Positions 16,277-24,685 of a DNA stretch of 64,000 bases are shown piece by piece. The DNA lies in NCBI GenBank assembly GCA_910575615.1, contig CAJTEX010000014.1, forward strand, positions 1 through 64,000. Direction: 5' to 3'. Below the pieces are notes generated by a model. The model saw only the letters and a program-made list of their open reading frames with translations. It was not told the DNA's origin and made no database searches. Positions within the stretch are counted from its first letter, which is position 1; each line of letters begins with the position of its first letter. Made by a program: the position numbers and the translations under genes. This DNA is from Bacteroidales bacterium. Its GTDB lineage: Bacteria; Bacteroidota; Bacteroidia; Bacteroidales; Muribaculaceae.

Positions 16277-16937
16277 GCCCTCCCGGATAAACTTCGAGGA
16301 AATAGATTCCCGCCAGATTGAAAGAATACTGTCTACCGGGAATCTTGAAAGCCTGACACCCGAAGAACGCGACTATTTCGATTTAATGGAAATGGTTCGC
16401 GGACTTCGGGCGCGTATGATGTTTCCCGGAGGAAAGCGGATAGTTACCAAAGCCGGAATAATCAAGCTGCTGAAATCCGACGCTTACGGACTTTCAGACT
16501 GGATGGCTCGCCGGATATACGCCGACGCGCTCAATTTTTTCTATTCCGAGGAGAATGTGCGCCCCCGCGCATGGGCCAACCTATACGCCGAACGTTACGA
16601 GAAATGGGCCGACCTTGCCGCCTCTATGGGAAAACTGAAGGAGGCCAAAAGTATGTTGCACGAGGCCGCGAAACTCCGGGGCTGCTACGATGAAGCCACG
16701 CCAGAGATTCCCCAGGAACTTCTCGACGCTTCTCCCGTCATACTCTACACACACGACCCCGAAAGTATGGGCGCACCGAAGGCCGACCGCAAGGAACTGG
16801 AGGCGTTCATTGATTCGATACCTGAAATCCCGGAGATTAGCCGCCGCCGCGTGAAGGAGGATGCGGGAATTATGAAACGCAATCTTATTCAACGAATGAT
16901 TGATGACGAAAAGGAGTTTGGCGATGAAAGCGAATAA
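16257..16937 (+). CDS. Hypothetical packaging-module protein
   Basis: A 226-residue protein, ATG 16257, overlapping the previous gene by 20 bp and the terminase start (16924) by 14 bp. It is helical, with a region resembling a DNA-binding or oligomerisation domain (IIKLLKSDAYGLSDWMARRI) and a long helix (EKWADLAASMGKLKEAKSML). The tight overlaps on both sides suggest it works with terminase; it might itself be the small subunit. Confidence 0.5.
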   Translation: MTNLPRKPSRINFEEIDSRQIERILSTGNLESLTPEERDYFDLMEMVRGLRARMMFPGGKRIVTKAGIIKLLKSDAYGLSDWMARRIYADALNFFYSEENVRPRAWANLYAERYEKWADLAASMGKLKEAKSMLHEAAKLRGCYDEATPEIPQELLDASPVILYTHDPESMGAPKADRKELEAFIDSIPEIPEISRRRVKEDAGIMKRNLIQRMIDDEKEFGDESE

Positions 16938-18624
16938 AATCCCCGAAATGCCTGTAAAATTCGGCTCTGACGCGCTTGTTTTCTGCGACTGGATAGATAC
17001 CACCAACTTTATAGCAATCGGCGGCCGTGGCGTGGCTAAAAGTACCGTCATTATCGCCCGGCGTTCTGTCAAGTGCGTCCGGCTCATGCCGGGCGCGCCT
17101 ATCGCTATTGTGGCCGACACCTATTCAAATCTTGTAAACAACATAATGCCGGCCGTTCAGAACGGATGGAAAATTGATGACCTTATCGAAGGGGTTCACT
17201 ATGTCAAATACAAGCGTCCGCCGCTGGAGTGGCAACGTCGTTGCTCTGTTATTGTCGATGACTACAAGCACGTTTTTTCGTTCTGGAATGGTTCTGTTAT
17301 TTTTCTCGGCTCACTCGACAACCCTTCATTGCTTGCCGGTAAATCCGTGGCTCACCTGATTTTCGATGAAGCCAAATACGCTTCCGATTCAAAGGCTGCC
17401 CGTGTTATGCCTATTCTCCGAGGCGACGCGATAACTTACGGGCGCTGCCACCTCTACGGAGGTGTTACGATTACCACCGATATGCCGGACGTTACCGAGG
17501 GAGAATATGATTGGTTTTTCCGCTATGCCTCCGAAATGGAGCCGGAGCGAATTGTCAGAATCGTACAAGCTGCCGGGGAACTGAACCGGCTGCAACTGAA
17601 ACTCACACGCGCCAACCGTGAGGTGACCCCGGACGTTAAGAAAATTGCCCGGCTTGAAAAGCGTATCGACTATTATACCGAAGGGCTGCTGAAGCTGCGC
17701 AAAGGGCAAACCTTCTTTATGAATATATCGAGTTTCGTCAACATCGACATTCTTACCGTTGACTATGCGAAACGTCTCTATAACGGCGCACTTGAACTCC
17801 ACGAGTTTCTTAAATCCGTTATGGGTATGCGTCCGGGCGTGAGGAAGGACGCAAGATTTTACGTGCTTTTCGGAGATTCACACAAGTACACCGATGGAAC
17901 TGTTTCAGGAGTGGCGGCCTTCACCTCTGCGGAACTGCGACACCTCGACCCCTCCCGGCCCCTTGACGGAGGCATGGACTTCGGCAATATGCTTTCGTTG
18001 GTTATCGGACAATCTGACGGCCGACGTTACCGGGTGCATAAAAACTTCTACGAGATACCGCCGGGCTGGTTCCGCGAACTCGCCGATCAATTCCTCGACT
18101 TCTTTAATTCGCATACGTTTAAGACCCTGAACCTCTATTATGACCGCTCCGGCAACAACTTCCAGAAACAAGGTGAGGACTATGCCGGAAAGATTAAGGA
18201 GGCTATCGAAAAGGACGCGGCCGGTCGACGTACCGGCTGGACTGTCGTACTGAAATCGCGCAAGCAAGCCACGATTAAGCAAAACGCCGAATATGATTTT
18301 ATGCACGAACTCATGCGAGGCGAGAACGAACGCCTTCCCCTGTTGCTTGTCGATGTTCTGAACTGCCCGGAAATGGTGTGCAGTATCGAAGGCGCAAAGG
18401 CCGAAGTCAAGCACCGGGGCCAGCAAAAGGTGGTGGCGAAAGTCAAGAAAACCGAGAAACTGGAGGCGAAGAAACTCCCCCGCCTGTCGACCAACTTCTC
18501 GGACGCTTTCAAGTACCTGATGATGCGCCGCGAGTGGCTGAACGCCGCCAAAGCCGCGCCCTCCGCAGCGTCAGGAGCGGCCGAACTTGCCGAACAGTGG
18601 ATGGCCGACCGATTCGGCGGCTGA
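16924..18624 (+). CDS. Terminase large subunit
   Basis: A 566-residue packaging motor. The start at ATG 16924 was chosen because MKANKIPEMPVKFGSDALVF leads directly into the ATPase. Walker A-like GGRGVAKST lies near residue 38 and Walker B VAHLIFDEAK near residue 143. The nuclease domain is marked by GGMDFGNMLSLVIG near residue 349, NLYYDRSGNN and a C-terminal STNFSDAFKYLM. It cuts concatemers and pumps DNA into the prohead through the portal, which here is unusually distant (21729). Confidence 0.88.
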   Translation: MKANKIPEMPVKFGSDALVFCDWIDTTNFIAIGGRGVAKSTVIIARRSVKCVRLMPGAPIAIVADTYSNLVNNIMPAVQNGWKIDDLIEGVHYVKYKRPPLEWQRRCSVIVDDYKHVFSFWNGSVIFLGSLDNPSLLAGKSVAHLIFDEAKYASDSKAARVMPILRGDAITYGRCHLYGGVTITTDMPDVTEGEYDWFFRYASEMEPERIVRIVQAAGELNRLQLKLTRANREVTPDVKKIARLEKRIDYYTEGLLKLRKGQTFFMNISSFVNIDILTVDYAKRLYNGALELHEFLKSVMGMRPGVRKDARFYVLFGDSHKYTDGTVSGVAAFTSAELRHLDPSRPLDGGMDFGNMLSLVIGQSDGRRYRVHKNFYEIPPGWFRELADQFLDFFNSHTFKTLNLYYDRSGNNFQKQGEDYAGKIKEAIEKDAAGRRTGWTVVLKSRKQATIKQNAEYDFMHELMRGENERLPLLLVDVLNCPEMVCSIEGAKAEVKHRGQQKVVAKVKKTEKLEAKKLPRLSTNFSDAFKYLMMRREWLNAAKAAPSAASGAAELAEQWMADRFGG

Positions 18625-18658
18625 CATAGTTACCGGCTCCCTTACCGACCATATTACC

Positions 18659-18692
18659 GCCCGACGGCCGACCATACCGCCGGGCTTATTTT
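18659..18692 (+). terminator. Terminator after terminase
   Basis: GCCCGACGG (18659-18667) pairs with CCGCCGGGC (18677-18685) with one mismatch and is followed by TTATTTTT. Confidence 0.7.
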
Positions 18693-19010
18693 TGCGCTCA
18701 CCGAGCCGGCGGGTAACGCCGTAACAAACCCGAACGCTCACATTTCACCTTTGGTAAGGGGTGGTAATTATTTTTTCCCTTCAGAGCGGCCCGCACTTCG
18801 GAGCGTGTCAAAAATAGCGTTTTTATTTTTCAATGCGGTTAACTGCCTTATTTATAGTGAAATGGTGTTTTTAAGACCAAAATTTTACTTCTGAAATGCC
18901 GTTTTTTGCTCTGCAAACTGCAAATTTTCACCTCATTACCGCTAAAAATTCGTAACTTTGCACTGTCAGACACCCGGAATCCGGCGGAGATAACACCAAT
19001 CTTACGCCAC
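18693..19010 (+). promoter_or_regulatory. Non-coding gap with a promoter near its end
   Basis: About 320 bp without a convincing gene. Two GTAAC boxes (18713-18717, 18721-18725) recall the array at 7811-8056. A TAACTTTGC -7 box at 18953-18961 precedes the gene at 19011 and leaves a leader of about 45 bases. The rest is AT-rich. Confidence 0.5.
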
Positions 19011-19439
19011 ATGAACCCCCAAACCAGCCCGGAAGTAAAAACCGAATTGCAAAAAACCGATAAAGCGGCCAAAGGCTGTGGAATGGTGATTTTTGCAGCA
19101 ATAATAATCGCTATAATATACGCGGTATTTCAGGGTATAAACTCTGATTCTGCCGGAGATTCAAGCGATGAAATCCAAGCAGCCGCTTTCCAGATAGCAA
19201 AACAGGAGGTTAAAAGTCAGTTGAACAACCCGGCGACCGCTGACTTTTCTCTAATGTCGGTAACGCGTGAAAAGTTCGGGGATAACACCTATCGGATAAA
19301 AGGCACTTTGACCGCTGAAAATTCTTTCGGGGTGGAACAAGCATTGCGATATACCGTTACACTTACATATTTTGAGGGGAATCCGCTCGACCGTTCGAGT
19401 TGGAATATTACCACTTGCGAGGTGAAAGAAAATCGCTAA
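19011..19439 (+). CDS. Single-pass membrane-anchored hypothetical protein
   Basis: A 142-residue protein from ATG 19011. A short cytoplasmic N-terminus is followed by one membrane helix (about residues 24-42, GMVIFAAIIIAIIYAVFQGI) and a soluble domain of about 95 residues with alpha/beta character (AKQEVKSQLNNPATADFSLM). With its own promoter and a long non-coding region after it, it looks like an independently expressed cargo gene. Superinfection exclusion is possible by analogy with other membrane morons, but nothing in the sequence proves it. Confidence 0.6.
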   Translation: MNPQTSPEVKTELQKTDKAAKGCGMVIFAAIIIAIIYAVFQGINSDSAGDSSDEIQAAAFQIAKQEVKSQLNNPATADFSLMSVTREKFGDNTYRIKGTLTAENSFGVEQALRYTVTLTYFEGNPLDRSSWNITTCEVKENR

Positions 19440-19530
19440 CGATATTAAACACAATGTAGGGCTGGGGCAAAATTGTTCCGGCTTTATTTTTTCTTTCTGT
19501 ATTAAATTTTATTAACTTTTTTTTTTTTTT

Positions 19531-19781
19531 GTTCACAATATTCTTCCGAACTTTGTGCCGTCAACAAGCCCGGCAGTTTGCCGAAGTAGTCGCGAAAGCG
19601 GCTCGAAATATTTTCGGGCATTTTATTTGCCTGATTACATACGATATAAGGCGTTCGCCTTCTCCACCCTAAGTAACACGACTACTTCGTCGGTTTCCGG
19701 GCTTGTTTGACGACATGGAGAGGCGAACGCCTTTTTTATGCCTTACTCAAATCGTCAAACAACATCTAAACAAGCCCAACA
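19531..19781 (+). ncRNA. Long structured RNA with mutually exclusive helices and an internal terminator
   Basis: This gap holds nested complementary segments. Helix A pairs 19560-19573 with 19697-19711 (14 of 15 pairs), and helix B pairs 19582-19592 with 19679-19689 (11 perfect). AGGCGTTCGCCT (19649-19660), in the loop of B, is the exact complement of AGGCGAACGCCT (19721-19732), which is followed by TTTTTT. That pairing crosses helices A and B, so it is either a pseudoknot or an alternative terminator state. The 3' strand of A can also pair with 19752-19762 (11 bp) and with 19768-19777 (10 bp), just before the ATG at 19782. GAACTTTG (19548-19555), after a long T-run, may be the promoter. A conditional leader or a regulatory RNA are the main readings. 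Confidence 0.6.
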
Positions 19782-20060
19782 ATGAAAGCAACTCAAACTT
19801 TACCGGCTCCGGCTGAATTATGCCGGCCGAGAGTGAAGAAACTACCGATTAAAGCAATTATTTACCTTACATCGGAAAAATTCAGTATCTTTGTATCCGT
19901 AATCGCCACCCTTATTGCATGGTGGGGCGTTTGCATTGACAGCGAGCGAATAACCGCTTATGGCGGACTGGTATTCCTTGTCGGGTTTACACCGTGGGCT
20001 ATACGTGAAACTTTCCGCGACATACGCCAAGACAGACTCGGTGTCGGCAAAGACTGGTAA
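19782..20060 (+). CDS. Small two-helix membrane protein downstream of the structured RNA
   Basis: A 92-residue protein with two membrane segments (about 40-57, FSIFVSVIATLIAWWGV, and 62-78, YGGLVFLVGFTPWAI) and charged ends. Its start codon is close to a segment (19768-19777) that can pair with the upstream RNA, so expression may be controlled by RNA folding. Size and topology would fit an accessory holin or antiholin, but no family is recognised. Confidence 0.5.
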   Translation: MKATQTLPAPAELCRPRVKKLPIKAIIYLTSEKFSIFVSVIATLIAWWGVCIDSERITAYGGLVFLVGFTPWAIRETFRDIRQDRLGVGKDW

Positions 20061-20089
20061 ACAATCAACAATCACAAGTATAGAAAATC

Positions 20090-20458
20090 ATGGAAAAGAA
20101 AAACAATACCATACAAGTAAGCGACGCAGCTCTCTCCGCGATAAACGGACTTCAGCACCCCGCCGGAACATACGACTACTACCGGCGCACCCTCGACCGC
20201 CTGTTTAATACCGTACTCCACGCCTCCGAGGAACTGGGTATGGACGATATGGAAGCAGTGGCGACGCTCCGAGCCATTGACAGCATACGCCAAGACCTCG
20301 CAACAATCGCCGGACCTGTCGCCCGCCACAAGTGCCGGGAACAACCGACGGAAGAAGAAATCGCCGAGCGTGTGGAAGAAACATTCACCGACATAGACGA
20401 TAGTCACGATTCCAACTATCCGCAGCCAGAGGAATCGGGGGAAGTCGTTAAGGAATAA
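20090..20458 (+). CDS. Hypothetical helical phage protein
   Basis: A 122-residue acidic, helical protein from ATG 20090. A repeated-helix region (YYRRTLDRLFNTVLHASEEL) is followed by an acidic tail (FTDIDDSHDSNYPQPEESGE). It is 30 bp after the membrane protein and ends at a terminator, so the two probably form one transcript. No family recognised. Confidence 0.5.
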   Translation: MEKKNNTIQVSDAALSAINGLQHPAGTYDYYRRTLDRLFNTVLHASEELGMDDMEAVATLRAIDSIRQDLATIAGPVARHKCREQPTEEEIAERVEETFTDIDDSHDSNYPQPEESGEVVKE

Positions 20459-20510
20459 ATTTCAAGGTAAAGAAGATTGTTACCAATATCGTAACTTATA
20501 GGCAAGAAAG

Positions 20511-20535
20511 ACGCTCGATGGGAATCGGGCGTTTT
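20511..20535 (+). terminator. Terminator before the lysis genes
   Basis: ACGCTCGAT (20511-20519) pairs with ATCGGGCGT (20524-20532) with one G-T pair and is followed by TTTT. Confidence 0.65.
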
Positions 20536-20612
20536 TCGCTTACTTTCGGGGGTTGTCCTTCGCTCATAGCCATAATATAAGGAATTTTGCAGCATAATAA
20601 ACGCCCTACGAT

Positions 20613-20885
20613 ATGAAGCATCTGAAACAAGAATTTGATAAACTTTCTTTCAAGGAGGTGATAATCTATGTTCTGGCAGTAGTTACGATGACCGCCGGAC
20701 TGACATTGCTTTTTATAGGTCTATTTATTCCGCCGGAGGGAGAGATACACAGTTCGGTTATTACCGCCTTCGGCATCTTATGCACGTTCGTAGCCTCTTT
20801 GCTCGGAATATCCATTCATTACGCTAATGAACTCGACAAATTCAAGGCAAATGTTCAGGAACGATTAAACGAAATCGCAAAGTAG
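20613..20885 (+). CDS. Probable holin
   Basis: A 90-residue protein with two membrane helices (about 16-36 and 47-66) joined by the loop IPPEGEIHSSV, and a C-terminal charged helix. This loop and topology match a small protein family often found in lysis modules of Bacteroidetes phages and annotated as holin. It directly precedes the candidate spanin. It would permeabilise the inner membrane so that the lysozyme at 25480, which has no signal peptide, can reach the wall. Confidence 0.65.
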   Translation: MKHLKQEFDKLSFKEVIIYVLAVVTMTAGLTLLFIGLFIPPEGEIHSSVITAFGILCTFVASLLGISIHYANELDKFKANVQERLNEIAK

Positions 20886-20889
20886 ATTC

Positions 20890-21441
20890 ATGGTTATGAA
20901 AAAATATGATAAATTATTCGCGTATGTGCTTGTCTGCATTGCAGCAGCTTGCTTCGGCATTTTGTTCGGTTGTCGCTCTACTAAGGGAGCTGTCGAGGAA
21001 ACAACCATACAGGAAGTTTCCGAATCTTCCGCAGATTCTACATTCAACGCCGCCGCTACCGCCGAGAAAACAAAAGAGACCCGCGCCGATTCCTCCAACG
21101 TCCGCGCTGATGAACGAGGTAGAGTCGAGATTGAAAGAGATTCAGCGGGCCGTCCGACGGTTATCATCTGGAACTATGACTGGCGTTTACAGGGTGCAAA
21201 CACCATGCAGACGGAAAAGGGCAAATGGTTTTATGGGCTTAACGCTACGCGTCATTCCGAAGCCTCCGGCAAGACTGACACAGACACCAAGAAAAAGAAA
21301 GAAACAAAGACTGAGGTGGACCCGTCTATCCCTTTAGAAACGCTTATCGGAACGGCACTTCTCGGATTTACGGTGCTTTATGTCATTTATGTAATTATAG
21401 CTGACCACGTATGGCCATGGATAAAGAACCGCAGACAATAG
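20890..21441 (+). CDS. Candidate unimolecular spanin (lipobox plus C-terminal membrane helix)
   Basis: A 183-residue protein. The N-terminus is a lipoprotein signal ending in GILFGC (Cys28); a second ATG at 20896 gives nearly the same signal. A long hydrophilic, Ser/Thr/Lys-rich periplasmic segment follows, and then a C-terminal membrane helix (about 150-172, LIGTALLGFTVLYVIYVIIA) with a short basic tail (KNRRQ). Outer-membrane anchoring at one end and inner-membrane anchoring at the other is the defining topology of u-spanins, which fuse the two membranes in the last step of lysis. Position next to the holin supports this. It is a topology-based prediction. Confidence 0.5.
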   Translation: MVMKKYDKLFAYVLVCIAAACFGILFGCRSTKGAVEETTIQEVSESSADSTFNAAATAEKTKETRADSSNVRADERGRVEIERDSAGRPTVIIWNYDWRLQGANTMQTEKGKWFYGLNATRHSEASGKTDTDTKKKKETKTEVDPSIPLETLIGTALLGFTVLYVIYVIIADHVWPWIKNRRQ

Positions 21442-21710
21442 ATTTGTTTCAGGCTATCGAGGAAATGAAAAGGATTAGCCTCGCCGGAGGAACGTTTTCG
21501 ATTAAGTTCCGCAAGTGGAACAGACAGACGCGCAACGGCGGCGACCTTGTGAGGATTAACGCCGCCCGCGTCCGTCCGAAAGCCTCCGACGAGGAAATTT
21601 CCGGCTCATCATACAAATTATTTTTTACTGATACAGAGACCGGGCTTGCCCGTGTGTGCTGGCAGCCGTTAATCGTAGAGTTCAACGGCCGCCGCACAAT
21701 CTTAAACTAA
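21411..21710 (+). CDS. Hypothetical small virion-module protein
   Basis: A 99-residue basic protein whose start (ATG 21411 or 21417) overlaps the spanin gene by about 30 bp. Beta-rich with conserved-looking turns (GGTFSIKFRKWNRQTRNGGD, then CWQPLIVEFNGRRTI). It is 18 bp ahead of the portal gene. No family recognised; a head or connector accessory is plausible. Confidence 0.5.
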   Translation: MAMDKEPQTIDLFQAIEEMKRISLAGGTFSIKFRKWNRQTRNGGDLVRINAARVRPKASDEEISGSSYKLFFTDTETGLARVCWQPLIVEFNGRRTILN

Positions 21711-21728
21711 CACTTCAACATTACCACG

Positions 21729-23081
21729 ATGATACGCAGAAGCGGAAATTTCGGATTCGTAGACAACGGAGCCGGAGAAATATTTACCTTCAGCCTCAAT
21801 TCCGGCGGCCGTGGCTGGACCCCCTCGCACTTTATGTTGCGCAGCGGCTCCGGCTCATTCGGCTACAAGTATATGAACGTTAACGGAACGCCGATAATTC
21901 CTTTCGGTCCTGACAATAATTTGCCGGGGCGCGTATGCGGATTGCTCGAAAAATTCTATGCCGGGGAGGGTATCATGGGCAAGAAAGCCGGTTTGCAATG
22001 GGGGGAAGGCCCGCGCCTGTATCGAGACGCGGTGGACGAAAACAATATCTTTTACAGGGAATGGGTAATTGATGAAAAGATTACCGCAGCACTCCAGCAA
22101 ACCGACTATCTTACCCAAATGCACCGCTGCCTGATAGACCTCTGTCATCTGGAGGGCTTTTGGGTGAAGTTCACACGTTCGAGAGGGGCGCGGATAGGAG
22201 CGGGGCGCATTGTGAGGGTGGAACACGTTCCGGCTTCAAAAGTCCGTTTTGTCTGGCCGGGCGACAATGCATTACCCTCCGAGGCAATGGTGGCCGATTG
22301 GCCGGTGCCTGACAGCAAGACCTCGCATTTATATCCGCTTTTCGACCCCGCCAATCCGATGAAATACCCGGTGTCTCTGGCGTATTATAATATTTACAGT
22401 TTTGGACACGACCATTACAGCGTTCCGCGATTTATCGGTGCGTTCGACTGGCTGGAGTTGGCCGGAACACTCGCGCCCTTGCTCGCCACTTATAACGCCA
22501 ACGCCTCGGCCATATCCAAACATATAGAATCGCCGCAGTCTTACTGGGACGCAGCCGAAGCCCGGATAAAGGATATATGTCAGCAAAAGGGTATTCAGTA
22601 TTCGCCCGAAATGCTGGAGAAGTTCAAGGACGAGGCGATGGAGCATTATGCCGCAGCGATGACCGGGAGGGAAAACGCCGGGAAGTTCCTTCATACGTCG
22701 CAGTTCTGGAATCCCGAAGCCGGAAACTTTGAGGGCTGGAAGATAGTGCCTATTGACAACAAGGTAAAGGAGTATATCGAGGCGCAGGTGCTTATCTGCA
22801 AGAAAGCCGAGGCGGCCGCCACCTCCGGGTTCGGTCTGGACCCCTCATTATCCAACTTGATACTTGATACCAAATTGGGAAGCGGTTCGGAAAAACTCTA
22901 CGCCCTGAAAGTCTATAACGCTACTGAAACCTCCGTGCCGGACATGGTGCTTTGTCGACCGTTCCAACAGTTCATTGATGTGAATTTCCCCGGTTCAAAT
23001 ATAAAAATCGGTCTTTACCGTACAGTCGTCGAGGCTGAAAAGAATGTCAACCCCGAAAACAGAATGAAAGCCAATGCGTAA
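21729..23081 (+). CDS. Probable portal protein
   Basis: A 450-residue protein with portal-like features: an N-terminal mixed region, a central segment SFGHDHYSVPRFIGAFDWLE leading to a long helical stem (LLATYNANASAISKHIES), and a C-terminal part with helices that could form the crown. The YxVPR segment followed by a membrane-proximal helix is common in HK97/SPP1-type portals. Position at the head of the connector genes agrees. The terminase operon is separated from it by lysis and accessory genes, which is unusual. Confidence 0.6.
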   Translation: MIRRSGNFGFVDNGAGEIFTFSLNSGGRGWTPSHFMLRSGSGSFGYKYMNVNGTPIIPFGPDNNLPGRVCGLLEKFYAGEGIMGKKAGLQWGEGPRLYRDAVDENNIFYREWVIDEKITAALQQTDYLTQMHRCLIDLCHLEGFWVKFTRSRGARIGAGRIVRVEHVPASKVRFVWPGDNALPSEAMVADWPVPDSKTSHLYPLFDPANPMKYPVSLAYYNIYSFGHDHYSVPRFIGAFDWLELAGTLAPLLATYNANASAISKHIESPQSYWDAAEARIKDICQQKGIQYSPEMLEKFKDEAMEHYAAAMTGRENAGKFLHTSQFWNPEAGNFEGWKIVPIDNKVKEYIEAQVLICKKAEAAATSGFGLDPSLSNLILDTKLGSGSEKLYALKVYNATETSVPDMVLCRPFQQFIDVNFPGSNIKIGLYRTVVEAEKNVNPENRMKANA

Positions 23082-23763
23082 TATTTTCGGAAACAGTGAG
23101 AAACAGGAAACGGCCGCCGGACGTGGAAAAGATGAAGGCAAGGAACGCGGCGAAGATATGAACACAGGCAAGAAAACCGGGGTTCATCGCACGTTGAGCC
23201 GTAATTTTGAACGCCGCGTAAAATCGGAGTTGTTCCTTGAAGAATCTTTGCCGTGGCACTTCAACCCCGGCGAAGCGTATCACTGTTTTTCGTTCGGAGA
23301 CGTGGACGCTCTTACATATCTACGGGCTATCCTCAAACAGCAACCGCTCGAATATATATTGCTTTCTACGTTCTCAATGGCTATCACCGACGCGGAAACA
23401 CTTTTGCGCTGGCAAAGTCAGGGGCTTATCGGACGTATCGACCTATATCTCGGCGAAATATTCGATTCAAAGTTTGTAGAGGTCTACAACACATTGAAAG
23501 GAGCGGCAGCTTTCAGGGGCGGACGTGTGGCGGTGTTCCGCAATCATTCCAAAGTTATGGCCGGATTCGGTGAGCGTTTCGATTTTGCCGTGGAGGGTTC
23601 GGCCAATCTCAACAGTAATCCGCGCTGTGAACAGACGGTTATAACTCTTGATACCGGGCTGGCGCGATTCTACAAAGAAGAAATATTCGATAATATACGG
23701 TCATTCAATAAAGATTTTGATGACTGGAAACCCTATAAACTGAAACGCGATGAAACTGTTTGA
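23074..23763 (+). CDS. Phospholipase D-superfamily-like protein with a single HxK motif
   Basis: A 229-residue protein overlapping the portal end by 8 bp. In the C-terminal half, VAVFRNHSKVMAGFG supplies an H-x-K pair, followed by DFAVEGSANLNSNPRCEQTV, which matches the GSxN part of a phospholipase D active site. A single HKD copy implies a homodimer, as in nucleases of the Nuc/BfiI type. The first 35 residues are charged and probably disordered. Being within the portal-connector block it may be a virion-associated nuclease, though catalytic activity is unproven. Confidence 0.55.
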   Translation: MRNIFGNSEKQETAAGRGKDEGKERGEDMNTGKKTGVHRTLSRNFERRVKSELFLEESLPWHFNPGEAYHCFSFGDVDALTYLRAILKQQPLEYILLSTFSMAITDAETLLRWQSQGLIGRIDLYLGEIFDSKFVEVYNTLKGAAAFRGGRVAVFRNHSKVMAGFGERFDFAVEGSANLNSNPRCEQTVITLDTGLARFYKEEIFDNIRSFNKDFDDWKPYKLKRDETV

Positions 23764-24685
23764 CAGAGACGGTAACGGCAGTGCGGAAGTTGTCGCCGCC
23801 GTCGGGCTTATAGCAAATGACATTACTTTCGACAAGTGGGAGCCGGTGCTTCCCTTCGGAATCCGCGACGTGGCGGCCATTGTCGGTCATGAGCCGGTGG
23901 AAGCCCTTGCGGAGTTCTACGAGAGTGGGGAGTCTGACCCGGATAAGGAAACCGCGTTGAAGTATCTGCAACAGGCGGTGGCTTTCTTTACTTGGCTGAA
24001 GATAATCCCGACACTCGACGCGCAGCACGACACCGCCGGACGCTCCCGCCGTCTCGGAGAGAATGAAAAAGGGCTTACCGCATTACAGGAGTTCAAGGAC
24101 GAAGAAAATATTTTGCGTCTGGCTTACGAGGCGACGGACGCGCTTATTGAATCGCTCGAACGCTTCCAGTTCCCCTTTTGGGTCAACTCGCATAAATACA
24201 GGCTCCGCAACAAATGTCTGATTCGTACAAAAGAGCAGTTCGACGAATACTATAACATCGGTTCTTACCGGCTATTCGTTACGCTCCTTCCGATAATGCG
24301 CGAAGTTCAGCAAGCACAGATCGTGCCGGTTCTCGGCGGCAAGGTGCTGGGGCTGATTCTCGCCGGAAGCGAAAAGGAAACCGAGTTATTCGGAGACATA
24401 GCAGCCCGCGCCGTGGTATTGCTCACCATGCAGAAGGCGGTGGAACGTCTGCCCGTCGAAGTTATCCCGGAGGGAGTCGTTCAGGTGCAGCAGTCGCAGC
24501 CGGTAAAATCCCGCCTGAAAGCCGAGCAGTCAGCCCGCGCAGCCGTGGCCGCGTCGCTGGGTGCTGACGCTCAACGGTGCATCGACCGGCTTCAGCAAGT
24601 TGTGGCGGATTTCAACGCCGAGGGTGTGGAAACAGTGCCGTATGTCGGCGGCCCTATCGTTCACAGTAAAGGTATGTCGTTCTAA
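23750..24685 (+). CDS. Connector-module protein (DUF6712-like)
   Basis: A 311-residue protein overlapping its neighbours at both ends. The central region (DEYYNIGSYRLFVTLLPIMR, then QIVPVLGG) resembles the DUF6712 family found in Bacteroidetes phage structural clusters. The C-terminus is helical. Probably a head-tail joining protein, from position between portal and tail genes. The family match is from memory of its pattern. Confidence 0.5.
   Translation: MKLFDRDGNGSAEVVAAVGLIANDITFDKWEPVLPFGIRDVAAIVGHEPVEALAEFYESGESDPDKETALKYLQQAVAFFTWLKIIPTLDAQHDTAGRSRRLGENEKGLTALQEFKDEENILRLAYEATDALIESLERFQFPFWVNSHKYRLRNKCLIRTKEQFDEYYNIGSYRLFVTLLPIMREVQQAQIVPVLGGKVLGLILAGSEKETELFGDIAARAVVLLTMQKAVERLPVEVIPEGVVQVQQSQPVKSRLKAEQSARAAVAASLGADAQRCIDRLQQVVADFNAEGVETVPYVGGPIVHSKGMSF

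Noticed and set aside
18848-19072. 74-codon minus-strand frame before the membrane-anchored gene
   Set aside because: Overlaps the promoter and start of the gene at 19011 on the opposite strand; no supporting signals.
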